Source: an uncultured Bacteroidia bacterium
Lineage (GTDB): Bacteria; Bacteroidota; Bacteroidia; Bacteroidales; UBA932
Direction: 5' to 3'
Assembly (NCBI GenBank): GCA_902801205.1
Contig: CADCHE010000010.1
Coordinates: forward strand, 1-64,000
DNA length: 64,000 nt
Position numbers and translations under genes: made by a program. Under the pieces are notes generated by a model, which was given only the letters and a program-made list of their open reading frames with translations, had not been told where the DNA came from and did not search any database. Shown piece by piece: positions 51,966 through 60,493 of the stretch (within the stretch, counting starts at the first letter, position 1; each line of letters begins with the position of its first letter).

Positions 51966-53714
51966 TTACAACTCCTTTTCGAGCGCTTCGCCCTCGTCCT
52001 TGTGGGTGGCATAATAGGCCTTCAGCGGGATGGAGGTGAGCTTGATGAAGCCCTTCGCATCTTCGGCCGTCCAGCCCTTCTGGGTCTCTCCGTATTCTCC
52101 GAACTTGTTCTTTACCAAGTCGTTCGGCGAGTCGACTCCAACGGTCTGGAAACCGTAGGGACGCAGTTCCATCGTCACCTTTCCGGACACGTTGCGCTGG
52201 CTGCTGGTCAGCATCGCCTCGATGTCACGCATCACCGGCTCCAGGTACTGGCTCTCGTGCAGGAACATGCCGTACCAATTGGCCACCTGGTCCTTCCAGT
52301 ACTGCTGCCACTTGCTGAGGGTGAACTTCTCCAGGAACTTGTGCGCGGCGATGATGAGCATCGGCGCAGCGGCCTCGAAGCCCACGCGGCCCTTGATGCC
52401 GATGATGGTGTCGCCGACGTGCATGTCGCGGCCGATGCCGTAGGGCGCGGCGATGGACTCCACTTTCTGGATCGCCTGCACCCGGTCGGCGCACTTGCGG
52501 CCGTTCACGCCGACCAGCTCGCCCTCCTTGAATTCGAGGACGATCTTCTCGGTACCGGTCTTCGTCACCTGCTTGAGATAGGCCTCTTCGGGAAGTCCCT
52601 GCTTGGAGTCGAGGATTTCGCCGCCGCAGATGGACGTACCCCAGAGACCTACATTATAAGAGTACTTGAGTTTCTTGAAATCGGCCTTGAAGCCATGCTC
52701 GTTGAGGTAGTCTACCTCGTACTGGCGGGTCAGGCCCATGTCGCGGGTCAGGGTGATGATTTCGATGTCCGGCGCCATCACCTGGAAGGTCATGTCGAAA
52801 CGGACCTGGTCGTTCCCTGCCCCGGTGGAGCCGTGCGCGATGGCGTCGGCGCCGATGGACTTGGCGTACCGGGCGATGGCCATCGCCTGGAAGATGCGCT
52901 CGGAGGAGACGGAAATGGGGTAGGTCCCGTTCCTGAGCACATTGCCGAACACCATGTATTTCAGGCTCTTGTCGTAGTACTCCTTGGTCACGTCGAGGGT
53001 CACGTAGCCCTTGGCGCCCAACTCGTAGGCCCGGGCTTCGTTCTCCTTGAGCTGGGACTTGCTGAAGCCGCCGGTGTTGGCGCAGGCGGCATAGACCTCG
53101 TACCCGCGTTCCTTGGTCAGGTACATGATGGTGAAAGAGGTATCCAGTCCGCCGCTGTAGGCGACGACCACCTTCTTCTTGTTGGGATTGTAGAGCATGC
53201 CCGTGCAGAGACAGCGGGTGAAGTTGTTGCGGCGGAGCACGTCGTAGTTGACGCAGCTCTCGCAGCCCTTCCAGAACACGGGATCGGTAGTGAGCTCGGA
53301 GAAAGTCACCGGAACGTAACCCAACTCGGTGTTGATCTTCATCACGGGCAGGCCGGTCGTCAAGCCGAACAGCTTGGCGTGGGGAAACCGCTGCCGCGAA
53401 AGGTCGAACGCCTTTTTCTTGATCCGTTTGGCCAGGTTGTGTCCGCGGAACTTTTCCTTGACGATGAGTCCGGAATTGGCCACGAATTCCTCGTGGCTCC
53501 AGGACTCGATGTAGCAGAAACCGGCGAATTCAGTTCCCTTGAGCGCAATGATCGCCTTCCCTTCTTTCATTTTCTGCGCGATATATTCGGGCTTGCGCTT
53601 TGCAATGCCGGTTCCGCGGACTTTGGCCGCGTCTTCGATGGTCTTGAGGATCTCGTCCACGTATCCCAGGTGCTTCTCCGAAGCCACCTCTACCGTAAAG
53701 TCATTCTTTGTCAT
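51966..53714 (-). CDS. argG: Fusion of GNAT acetyltransferase with argininosuccinate synthase
   Basis: One 582-residue reading frame. Residues 1-150 are a GNAT domain (motif A region FRGHNLAKRIKKKAFDL at about 89-105). A short Cys-rich linker (Cys 151, 154, 168, 170) leads directly into ArgG at about 179 (AYSGGLDTS at 185-193, GSTGAGNDQVRFD, YGIGRDMHVG). In Bacteroides-type genomes a GNAT gene usually sits just before argG as a separate gene, so the fusion looks derived. The GNAT part is the best local candidate for the missing N-acylglutamate synthase; this is inference. An in-frame ATG at 53198 could also give ArgG alone. It lies 16 bases after argR. Confidence 0.9.
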   Translation of the reverse strand: MTKNDFTVEVASEKHLGYVDEILKTIEDAAKVRGTGIAKRKPEYIAQKMKEGKAIIALKGTEFAGFCYIESWSHEEFVANSGLIVKEKFRGHNLAKRIKKKAFDLSRQRFPHAKLFGLTTGLPVMKINTELGYVPVTFSELTTDPVFWKGCESCVNYDVLRRNNFTRCLCTGMLYNPNKKKVVVAYSGGLDTSFTIMYLTKERGYEVYAACANTGGFSKSQLKENEARAYELGAKGYVTLDVTKEYYDKSLKYMVFGNVLRNGTYPISVSSERIFQAMAIARYAKSIGADAIAHGSTGAGNDQVRFDMTFQVMAPDIEIITLTRDMGLTRQYEVDYLNEHGFKADFKKLKYSYNVGLWGTSICGGEILDSKQGLPEEAYLKQVTKTGTEKIVLEFKEGELVGVNGRKCADRVQAIQKVESIAAPYGIGRDMHVGDTIIGIKGRVGFEAAAPMLIIAAHKFLEKFTLSKWQQYWKDQVANWYGMFLHESQYLEPVMRDIEAMLTSSQRNVSGKVTMELRPYGFQTVGVDSPNDLVKNKFGEYGETQKGWTAEDAKGFIKLTSIPLKAYYATHKDEGEALEKEL

Positions 53715-53730
53715 TGTTTTATGTTCGTTT

Positions 53731-54210
53731 TCAATTGATTCTTTTATTTATAATGCCGTGGAGCAGGGCGTCCAGGGCGCCGGTGACTTCCGCATGGGTA
53801 GATCCTTCGCGCAGCACCAGCAAGACAGTGTCGTCACCGGCCAGTGACCCGAGGACCTGTTTCGGCCGCTGCGCGTCGATGATGGCGGCGATCATGTTCG
53901 CATGCCCCGGCAGCGTGGAGATGACGGCCAGCTGGCCGGAGAACTCCAGCCGCTCGATGCTGTCGACCAGGATGTCCGTACCGTGACGCGGGACACTGGA
54001 TGCACTGCCGGGTGCCGGAAGCCGGTAATAGTAACCCACATCATCATGGACCTTGGTAATCCGGAGCTCACGGATATCACGGGAAAGCGTTGCCTGCGCC
54101 ACGTCGAAACCATGCTGCGCAAGCAGGGCGGACAACTCTTCCTGGTTGGCCACCTTCTGCTCGGCGATGATTTTCCGAATCTGCCGCTGGCGTTCCAATT
54201 TTCCTCTCAT
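53731..54210 (-). CDS. argR: Arginine repressor ArgR
   Basis: A 159-residue regulator with an N-terminal winged helix (QIRKIIAEQKVANQEELSALLAQHGFDVAQATLSRDIRELR) and a C-terminal hexamerisation/arginine-binding domain (GDDTVLLVLREGSTHAEV). The ATG at 54210 gives a standard-length protein; in-frame codons upstream run into the divergent promoter. It heads the arginine operon, so it should repress its own operon when arginine is plentiful. Candidate ARG-box half-sites lie upstream. Confidence 0.95.
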   Translation of the reverse strand: MRGKLERQRQIRKIIAEQKVANQEELSALLAQHGFDVAQATLSRDIRELRITKVHDDVGYYYRLPAPGSASSVPRHGTDILVDSIERLEFSGQLAVISTLPGHANMIAAIIDAQRPKQVLGSLAGDDTVLLVLREGSTHAEVTGALDALLHGIINKRIN

Positions 54211-54212
54211 AA

Positions 54213-54270
54213 TGAAAAGATATTCAATAACCGCCCCAAATATATGCATAATTTTCCGATATATATTCAA
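54213..54270. promoter_or_regulatory. argR operon promoter region with candidate ARG boxes
   Basis: On the minus strand TATATTTG (54237-54244) is a -7 match, with TTTG at 54268-54271 as a rather distant -33. The same stretch holds TGAAT/ATTCA half-sites (about 54221-54228 and 54262-54270) and the palindrome TATGCATA (54243-54250), similar to the AT-rich ArgR operators of other bacteria. The boxes are degenerate, so the assignment is tentative. Confidence 0.45.
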
Positions 54271-54280
54271 ATTTTTGTAT

Positions 54281-54288
54281 TATTTTTG
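54281..54288 (+). promoter_or_regulatory. guaA promoter -7 box, very close to the start codon
   Basis: TATTTTTG at 54281-54288 matches the -7 element and ends only eight bases before the guaA ATG at 54297. Transcription from it would begin at or within a few bases of the start codon, giving an almost leaderless message. The -33 region is weak. Confidence 0.55.
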
Positions 54289-54296
54289 CATCCGTT

Positions 54297-55880
54297 ATGA
54301 CAGAAAAGATCATTATCCTCGATTTCGGCTCGCAAGTGACCCAGCTCATCGGGCGTCGGCTGCGTGAACTCGGCGTCTTCTGCGAAATCCATCCTTTCAA
54401 CAAAATCCCCGTCCTGGACGCTTCCGTCAAGGGTGTCATCCTGTCCGGAAGTCCCTGCTCGGTACGTGACAAAAACGCCCCGCAGGTCGACCTGACCGGC
54501 ATCAAGGGACATCTTCCGCTGCTCGGCATCTGCTACGGAGCGCAATACCTGGCGCACTGCTTCGGCGGCGAGGTGAACGGTTCCCTCTCCCGCGAATACG
54601 GACGCGCCATGCTGGAAGTCCGCCAGCCGGATTCCCCGCTCCTGCGCGGTGTAAGCCTGCGTTCGCAGGTCTGGATGTCACACGGGGACACCATCGCCGC
54701 CCTGCCGGCGGGTGCGGAAGTCATCGCCTCCACGGCCGACGTGGAGAACGCTGCCTACTGTTTCAGGGGAGAAGACACCTACGCGGTACAGTTCCATCCG
54801 GAGGTTTTCCACACGACGGAAGGCGCGAAGATGCTCGGCAATTTCGCGCTGGGGATCTGCGGCTGCAAGGGCGACTGGACGAGCGCGGCATTCATCGAGA
54901 CGACGGTCGCGGCGCTCAGGGAGCAGATCGGGGACGAGAAGGTCATCCTCGGACTGAGCGGCGGGGTGGATTCCACCGTCGCTGCCGTCCTGCTGCACAA
55001 AGCCGTCGGTGCGAACCTCACCTGTATCTTCGTCAACAACGGACTGCTGCGCAAGAATGAATATGAAGACGTGCTGGCCTCCTACAAGGACATGCAGTTG
55101 AACGTGATCGGCGCGGACGCGGAGGAGGAGTTCCTGTCCGCCCTCGCCGGAGCCGAGGAACCGGAGGCGAAGCGGAAGATCATCGGTGCCAAGTTCATCG
55201 AGGTGTTCGAGCGGTATGCACGCACCATCGAAAACGCCCGCTGGCTGGCCCAGGGGACGATTTATCCGGACGTCATCGAGTCGGCCGGCATCGAGGGCAT
55301 CGCGTCGAAGATCAAATCGCACCACAACGTGGGCGGCCTGCCGGAGAAGATGAACCTGAAGATCGTGGAGCCGCTGCACATGCTGTTCAAGGACGAGGTG
55401 CGCCGTGTGGGACGTGCGCTCGGCATCAAGGAGGAGCTCATCGGGCGGCATCCTTTCCCGGGGCCTTCGCTGGCGATCCGTATCCTCGGCGAGGTCACGC
55501 GGGAGAAACTGCGGGTGCTGCGTGAGGCGGACGACATCTATATCCGCGGCTTGCGCGCCTACGACTGTACGGCCCTGCACCTGCCGTCGGCCTCCGATCC
55601 GCGGGTCGAGGCGAAGAACCTCTACGATGCGATCTGGCAGGCGGGCGTGATCCTGCTGCCGGTCCGCAGCGTGGGCGTGATGGGGGACGAGCGGACGTAC
55701 GAACATCCGGTGGCGTTGCGGGCGGTGGTTTCCACCGACGCGATGACGGCCGACTGGTTCCATTTCCCGTACGATTTCCTTGCGGATGTCAGCAACGAGA
55801 TCATCAACAAGGTGGCCGGCGTGAACCGCGTCGTTTACGACATTTCGTCGAAACCACCGGCAACCATCGAATGGGAGTAA
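54297..55880 (+). CDS. guaA: GMP synthase (glutamine-hydrolysing)
   Basis: Amidates XMP to GMP. The 527-residue protein has a class I glutamine amidotransferase domain ([12 protein letters not shown] with Cys 79; FHPEV), then the ATP-pyrophosphatase domain with the PP-loop [12 protein letters not shown] at about 219-230, and the C-terminal dimerisation domain ending with PPATIEWE. Length and order are standard. It diverges from argR. Its stop codon lies in the loop of a perfect 20-bp inverted repeat (55858-55900). Confidence 0.97.
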   Translation: MTEKIIILDFGSQVTQLIGRRLRELGVFCEIHPFNKIPVLDASVKGVILSGSPCSVRDKNAPQVDLTGIKGHLPLLGICYGAQYLAHCFGGEVNGSLSREYGRAMLEVRQPDSPLLRGVSLRSQVWMSHGDTIAALPAGAEVIASTADVENAAYCFRGEDTYAVQFHPEVFHTTEGAKMLGNFALGICGCKGDWTSAAFIETTVAALREQIGDEKVILGLSGGVDSTVAAVLLHKAVGANLTCIFVNNGLLRKNEYEDVLASYKDMQLNVIGADAEEEFLSALAGAEEPEAKRKIIGAKFIEVFERYARTIENARWLAQGTIYPDVIESAGIEGIASKIKSHHNVGGLPEKMNLKIVEPLHMLFKDEVRRVGRALGIKEELIGRHPFPGPSLAIRILGEVTREKLRVLREADDIYIRGLRAYDCTALHLPSASDPRVEAKNLYDAIWQAGVILLPVRSVGVMGDERTYEHPVALRAVVSTDAMTADWFHFPYDFLADVSNEIINKVAGVNRVVYDISSKPPATIEWE

Positions 55881-55900
55881 CTCCCATTCGATGGTTGCCG
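55858..55900. repeat. Perfect 20-bp inverted repeat around the guaA stop codon
   Basis: Bases 55858-55877, the last 20 bases of the guaA coding sequence, are exactly complementary to 55881-55900, with the TAA stop as a three-base loop. It would form a long hairpin in the mRNA, but no T tract follows, so it is not a typical terminator. The right arm lies wholly outside the gene. Confidence 0.9.
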
Positions 55901-56083
55901 CCGCAAATTCCTACCCCTCAGTCACTTCGTGACAGCTCCCGAGGGAGCGCCGCCCCCTTCCCGTTCCCCCTCGCCGGGGGAAGGCTGTCGCTGCGCTCCG
56001 AATGGGAGTAACCCATTCGATGGTTGCCGCCGCAAATTCCTACCCCTCAGTCACTTCGTGACAGCTCCCGAGGGGAGCGCCGC
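55868..56083. repeat. 131-bp tandem duplication including the guaA tail
   Basis: The unit beginning CGAATGGGAGTAA at 55868 is repeated from 55999; the copies align to 55953 and 56083 with one 2-base gap and small changes near the end. Between them is a GC-rich hairpin-rich segment (CCCCCTCGCCGGGGG) and TCACTTCGTGA. The block fills the gap between guaA and hisIE and has no coding potential. Confidence 0.85.
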
Positions 56084-56099
56084 ACCGGGGCCGATGGGA

Positions 56100-56708
56100 T
56101 CAGCGGTGACGCTTCCGGAGCTCCTGCTCCATGTCGGCGATGCCCAGCCCCTGGCTTTCCAGCAGCACAAGCAGGTGGTAAACCAGGTCGGAAGCCTCAT
56201 ACAAGAGCCGCTCCTTGTCACCCTTGACCGCCTCGATCACCGTTTCCACAGCCTCCTCGCCTACTTTCTGCGCCATCCGCGGCACACCGGCATTGAACAG
56301 CGACGTCGTGTACGACTTCTCGGGCATCTCCTTGTGCCGGCCTTTGATGACCGTTTCCAGGTAACGGATGAACCCGGTCGACTCAGGTACAGCGTCTCCC
56401 CAGCAGGTCATCGTGCCAGTATGGCAGGCCGGGCCGTCCGGGACGGCGCGCACCAGGAGGGTATCCGCGTCGCAGTCGGCGTCGACCGAGACCAGATGCA
56501 GGTAGTTCCCACTGGTCTCTCCCTTGGTCCACAGCTCGTTACGTGAGCGGCTGAAGAAAGTGACCAGGCCGGTCTGAAGGGTTTTTTCCAAGGCCTCGGC
56601 ATTCATGTAGCCGAGCATCAGCACCTGGAGGGTGCGGTCGTCCTGGACGATGGCGGGCACCAGCCCGCCGGCGTTTTTCGAAAAATCGATGTTCTGGATG
56701 TCTATCAT
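56100..56708 (-). CDS. hisIE: Bifunctional phosphoribosyl-AMP cyclohydrolase / phosphoribosyl-ATP pyrophosphohydrolase
   Basis: A 202-residue fusion. The N-terminal HisI part runs to about residue 105 (VLMLGYMNAEAL, FFSRSRNELWTKGETSGN, then the Zn/Mg Asp-Cys segment VDADCDADTLL). The C-terminal HisE part has SYTTSLFNAG and QKVGEEAVETVIEAVKGD. It performs steps 2 and 3 of histidine synthesis. It is the last gene of the his operon, 14 bases after hisF, and stops next to the duplicated block at 56083. Confidence 0.95.
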   Translation of the reverse strand: MIDIQNIDFSKNAGGLVPAIVQDDRTLQVLMLGYMNAEALEKTLQTGLVTFFSRSRNELWTKGETSGNYLHLVSVDADCDADTLLVRAVPDGPACHTGTMTCWGDAVPESTGFIRYLETVIKGRHKEMPEKSYTTSLFNAGVPRMAQKVGEEAVETVIEAVKGDKERLLYEASDLVYHLLVLLESQGLGIADMEQELRKRHR

Positions 56709-56722
56709 GGCATTCTTTCTTT

Positions 56723-57484
56723 TTATAATCTGACTGCAATGCCCGCCTCGCGCAGCGACTGCTTGAGGGCGGGAATGGATATTTCTCCGAAGTGGAAGAT
56801 GCTGGCGGCCAGCGCGGCATCCGCCTTGCCCGCTGAAAGCACCTCCACGATGTGTCCGATGCTGCCGGCCCCGCCGGAGGCGATCACCGGGATGGACAGC
56901 CGCTCCGACAGGGCGGCGTACTCCGCTACGGCATACCCGTTCCGGGTGCCGTCGTGGTTCATCGACGTGAAGAGGATCTCGCCCGCACCGCGTTCCTGCA
57001 CCTCACGGGCCCAGGAAAACAACTCGCGGTCGGTCGGCGTCTTCCCGCCGTGGGTCGTCACGCGCCAGAAACCGTCTTCCGGCACGAAACGGGCATCGAT
57101 CGCGGCCACGACGAACTGGGAGCCATAGGCCGCGGCGATCTCCGAAATGAGTTCCGGCCGCAGGACGGCGGCCGTGTTGACCGTGATCTTGTCAGCGCCG
57201 GCATCGAGCAGCCGAGCCGCATCCGCCAGCGAAGAAATGCCCCCGCCGACAGTGAACGGGATGTCGATGCGCTCGGAAATGCGGCGGACGAGGCCGGTGA
57301 AGGTGGAACGCCCTTCCCGTGAGGCGCTGATGTCCAGGTACACCAGTTCGTCGGCTCCCTGCGCCCCGTACCAGGCCCCCATCTCCACAGGATCCCCCAC
57401 TTCACGGAGTCCTTCGAAGTTGATACCTTTGACGACGGCGCCGTCCTTGACGTCCAGGCAGGGGATGATCCGTTTGGCTAGCAT
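56723..57484 (-). CDS. hisF: Imidazole glycerol phosphate synthase, cyclase subunit
   Basis: A 253-residue TIM barrel with [11 protein letters not shown] (catalytic D11), AAIDARF (catalytic Asp about 130), [12 protein letters not shown] and [10 protein letters not shown] at the phosphate sites. With HisH it makes imidazole glycerol phosphate and AICAR. It overlaps hisA by 7 bases. Confidence 0.96.
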   Translation of the reverse strand: MLAKRIIPCLDVKDGAVVKGINFEGLREVGDPVEMGAWYGAQGADELVYLDISASREGRSTFTGLVRRISERIDIPFTVGGGISSLADAARLLDAGADKITVNTAAVLRPELISEIAAAYGSQFVVAAIDARFVPEDGFWRVTTHGGKTPTDRELFSWAREVQERGAGEILFTSMNHDGTRNGYAVAEYAALSERLSIPVIASGGAGSIGHIVEVLSAGKADAALAASIFHFGEISIPALKQSLREAGIAVRL

Positions 57485-58209
57485 GTACCGTCCCCTCCCC
57501 GGAACACCTTTTTCAGGTCGATGCGTCCTTCATACAAGGCCTTTCCGACAACCGCCGCACGCAAGCCGGCAGCGGCGCAGGCCTCCAGGTCCGCCAGGCC
57601 GGCAACCCCTCCGCTGACGATGATGTCCACGTCCGGGAAGGCGTCCTGCAAGCGCCGGTAGAAGGCCGTGTCAACCCCCTGCAACGTGCCATCGCGCGCG
57701 ATTTCCGTGACGATGGCCTGGCGGACGCGCCCACCGAAGCGGTTCAGGACATCTTCCGCCGTCAGCGAGGAAGTATCGAGCCAGCCCCGGGTCGCGACGC
57801 AGCCGTCGCGCAAGTCCAGGCCCAGGATGATCCGCTCGCCGTACCGGTCGAGCCAGCGGGAGAAGGTGTCGGGATCCGTCACGGCGATGCTGCCGCAGAT
57901 GGCGAATGACGCACCGGCTTCCAGGACGGCCTCCAGGGAGGCTTCCGACTTGATGCCGCCGCCGAATTCAACGGCCAGGCAGGTTTCGCGCACGATGCGG
58001 CGCAGGACCTCGACATTCACGGGCGCGGCCGCCTTCGCCCCGTCCAGGTCGACCAGATGGAGCCGGCGGGCGCCTGCCGCCTGGAAGGCGGTCGCCGCCA
58101 CGAGGGGATCTTCCTCGTACACTTTCGACCGGGCATAGTCCCCCTGGGTCAGGCGGACACATTTGCCGCTGATGAGGTCGATGGCGGGGATGACGTTCAA
58201 CGTATTCAT
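57478..58209 (-). CDS. hisA: ProFAR isomerase
   Basis: A 243-residue TIM barrel, paralogous to hisF, with [15 protein letters not shown] (catalytic Asp 11), [16 protein letters not shown] and [15 protein letters not shown]. It catalyses the Amadori rearrangement of ProFAR to PRFAR. It overlaps both hisH and hisF by a few bases, so the H-A-F set is translationally coupled. Confidence 0.96.
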   Translation of the reverse strand: MNTLNVIPAIDLISGKCVRLTQGDYARSKVYEEDPLVAATAFQAAGARRLHLVDLDGAKAAAPVNVEVLRRIVRETCLAVEFGGGIKSEASLEAVLEAGASFAICGSIAVTDPDTFSRWLDRYGERIILGLDLRDGCVATRGWLDTSSLTAEDVLNRFGGRVRQAIVTEIARDGTLQGVDTAFYRRLQDAFPDVDIIVSGGVAGLADLEACAAAGLRAAVVGKALYEGRIDLKKVFRGGDGTC

Positions 58210-58811
58210 AATGAAAGGAAGTTTTTCAGGATGACGGCACCGGCCGGTCCGCTTTTCTCCGGGTGGAACTGCGTACCGAAGAAATGCCCGCGCTGCAGGG
58301 CGGCGCTGAACCGGCAGCCGGCATACTCCGTGACGGCGACGGTTTCATCCGGGGCATATTCCGGATAATAAGAGTGCACGTAATAAACATAGGTCCCGTC
58401 CGGAATGCCGCGGAAAAGCGGGCCGGAGAGATTCTCGACGGCATTCCAGCCCATGTGCGGGATCTTTGCGCCGGCATCGGCCGGGAAACGGCGGACCCGC
58501 GGGGAGAAGACCCCCAGGCAGTCGGTTCCCCCCTCCTCGCTGGAACGGCAGAGGAGCTGCACGCCGATGCAGATGCCCAGCACGGGCACGTCAAGCGAAC
58601 GGACGATGCCGGAAAGGGTTTCGCCGCCGGGAAGCGGACGGTTCAGCCGGGCCATTGCCGAAGAAGCCTCCCCGACACCGGGCAGGATCACATGGCTGGC
58701 CGCGCGCAGGTGCGCCGGATCGGCCGTCACTTCGAACGCCGCCCCGAGGCGCTTGAGCGCATTTTCCACCGAGAGGATGTTCCCGGCTTCATAGTCTACG
58801 ATCGCAATCAT
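58206..58811 (-). CDS. hisH: Imidazole glycerol phosphate synthase, glutaminase subunit
   Basis: A 201-residue class I glutamine amidotransferase with ILPGVGEASSAM and the nucleophilic Cys in VLGICIGVQLL (C81), plus FHPEKSG near the end (catalytic His and Glu). It delivers ammonia to HisF. It overlaps hisC::hisB and hisA by 4 bases each. Confidence 0.96.
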   Translation of the reverse strand: MIAIVDYEAGNILSVENALKRLGAAFEVTADPAHLRAASHVILPGVGEASSAMARLNRPLPGGETLSGIVRSLDVPVLGICIGVQLLCRSSEEGGTDCLGVFSPRVRRFPADAGAKIPHMGWNAVENLSGPLFRGIPDGTYVYYVHSYYPEYAPDETVAVTEYAGCRFSAALQRGHFFGTQFHPEKSGPAGAVILKNFLSL

Positions 58812-60457
58812 AGCACGCCTTTGCTGGAAGGGAGGTCATAAGGGAACGGACTGCGCGCCACCGCCATCCTGAGCGCCCGGGCGAAAGCCTTGAAAATGGC
58901 CTCGGCCTTGTGATGGGCGTTGTCGCCGCGCGCTTCCACGTGCAGGTTGCATTTTGCGCCGGTGCAGACGGACTGGAAGAAATGCGAAAACATTTCCGTC
59001 GGGATGCCGCCGACCTGTTCGCGGTCGAAACGGACCTGCCAGCGGAAGTCGATGCGGCCGCCGAAATCCAGGAGGACCAGGGCGTCGCAGTCATCCATCG
59101 GCAAGGCGAACCCGTAGCGGCCGATGCCGCGCTTGTCGCCCAAGGCGGCGGCGACGGCCTCTCCCAGGGCGATACCGACATCCTCCATGGTGTGATGCTC
59201 GTCGACCTGCAGGTCCCCTTGCGCGGACACCCGCAGGGAGACACCGCCATGGTGGGGAATCTGCTCGAGCATGTGGTCCAGGAAAGGCAGTCCGGTTGCA
59301 ATCTCGCAAACACCGGATCGCTCGAGATCGAGATCGACCAGGATGGCCGTCTCACGCGTGGTACGGCGGACAACCGCGTGCCGGTCGCCCAGCAGGGCGA
59401 CGTCGGCTGCGCCGCGGTGGACGGGGACGCCCATCACTTCCAGCAGGCGGTCGTTCTCCGAAGGCGTGCCCACGGAGATGCGCAGGCAGCCCTCGCAACC
59501 CTTAACCCGGGTGCGGTTGCGCACGATGACGCCCGCATCGAGCAGGCGCCGGTACAATCCGTCGGCATCGTCCACGCGGACCAGCAGGAAGTTGGCCTCG
59601 CTCGGATAGATTTCCCGGACGAAGGGGCTCGCGGACAGCGATTTCTGCAGCCGGATGCGCTGGGCGGTCACTTCCGCCACATGGTGGTCGAGCACGGCGG
59701 GATCCAGACGCGTCAGCGCCATCCGCTGGGCGAGGATATTGATGTTGTACGGATACTTCACCCGGGAGAACAGGGCGATGACGGCCGGCGCCGCCATGGC
59801 CAGGCCGATCCGCAGACCGGCCATGCCCCAGGCTTTGGACAGGGTCTGGAGGATGACCAGACGGGGATACCGGTCCAGCAGCGGAAGGAGCGAAGGCGTG
59901 GAAGCGAAATCAATGTAGGCCTCGTCGACGACCAGGATGCCCGGGAAGGACTCCAGCAGGCGCTCGATCTGTTCCTGCGGGAAAACATTCCCGGAAGGAT
60001 TGTTCGGGGAGCAGAGGAAGAGCAGTTTCGTTTTCGCATCGCAGGCCGCCAGGAGGGCCGCCTCGTCCAGCGAGAAATCGGCACGGAGCGGAACGGGACG
60101 GAAGGCGATGTCGTTCATCGCAGCGGCGACGCCGTACATCCCGTAACTGGGAGCGATGGAAACGGCATTGTCCTCCCCCGGATTGCAGAAGACGCGGTAC
60201 AGCAGGTCGATGGCTTCGTCGCTGCCGTTCCCCAGGAACAGGCGGTCGGCGGAAATGCCTTTCAGCGCGGCGACCTTCTCTTTCAAGACCTTCTGGCGGG
60301 GATCCGGATAGCGGTTGATGCCATTTTCGTACGGGCTCTCGTTTGCATCCAGGAAGACTTCCGGCTGGTTGTCGCCGCACTCGTCACGCGCCGTTGAATA
60401 CGGATCGAGGGCGAGGATGCACGGACGTACGAGGGAAAGGGCTTCTTCAGGGTTCAT
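58808..60457 (-). CDS. hisC/hisB: Fusion of histidinol-phosphate aminotransferase and imidazoleglycerol-phosphate dehydratase
   Basis: A single 549-residue frame. Residues 1 to about 348 are HisC: class II aminotransferase, DANESPYENG, CSPNNPSGN, VVDEAYIDFA, and the PLP Lys in LQTLSKAWGMAG (K208). After a short linker, residues 362-549 are IGP dehydratase (VVRRTTRETAILVDL, FLDHMLEQI, DEHHTMEDVGIALGEA, HHKAEAIFKAFARAL). The HAD phosphatase domain that usually precedes IGP dehydratase in HisB of related bacteria is absent, so the histidinol-phosphate phosphatase must be elsewhere. The order C then B is normal for the operon; the fusion is not. It is coupled to hisH by 4 bases. Confidence 0.93.
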   Translation of the reverse strand: MNPEEALSLVRPCILALDPYSTARDECGDNQPEVFLDANESPYENGINRYPDPRQKVLKEKVAALKGISADRLFLGNGSDEAIDLLYRVFCNPGEDNAVSIAPSYGMYGVAAAMNDIAFRPVPLRADFSLDEAALLAACDAKTKLLFLCSPNNPSGNVFPQEQIERLLESFPGILVVDEAYIDFASTPSLLPLLDRYPRLVILQTLSKAWGMAGLRIGLAMAAPAVIALFSRVKYPYNINILAQRMALTRLDPAVLDHHVAEVTAQRIRLQKSLSASPFVREIYPSEANFLLVRVDDADGLYRRLLDAGVIVRNRTRVKGCEGCLRISVGTPSENDRLLEVMGVPVHRGAADVALLGDRHAVVRRTTRETAILVDLDLERSGVCEIATGLPFLDHMLEQIPHHGGVSLRVSAQGDLQVDEHHTMEDVGIALGEAVAAALGDKRGIGRYGFALPMDDCDALVLLDFGGRIDFRWQVRFDREQVGGIPTEMFSHFFQSVCTGAKCNLHVEARGDNAHHKAEAIFKAFARALRMAVARSPFPYDLPSSKGVL

Positions 60458-60493
60458 ATGTTCTGTTTGTTCGTTTCGTTCTGAAAGATTCGT

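Noticed and set aside
54678-55763. 361-residue minus-strand frame opposite guaA
   Set aside because: Shadow of guaA, whose catalytic motifs and full length are clear.
58910-60397. 495-residue plus-strand frame opposite hisC::hisB
   Set aside because: Antisense shadow; no domain and product biased toward Gly/Gln/Arg.
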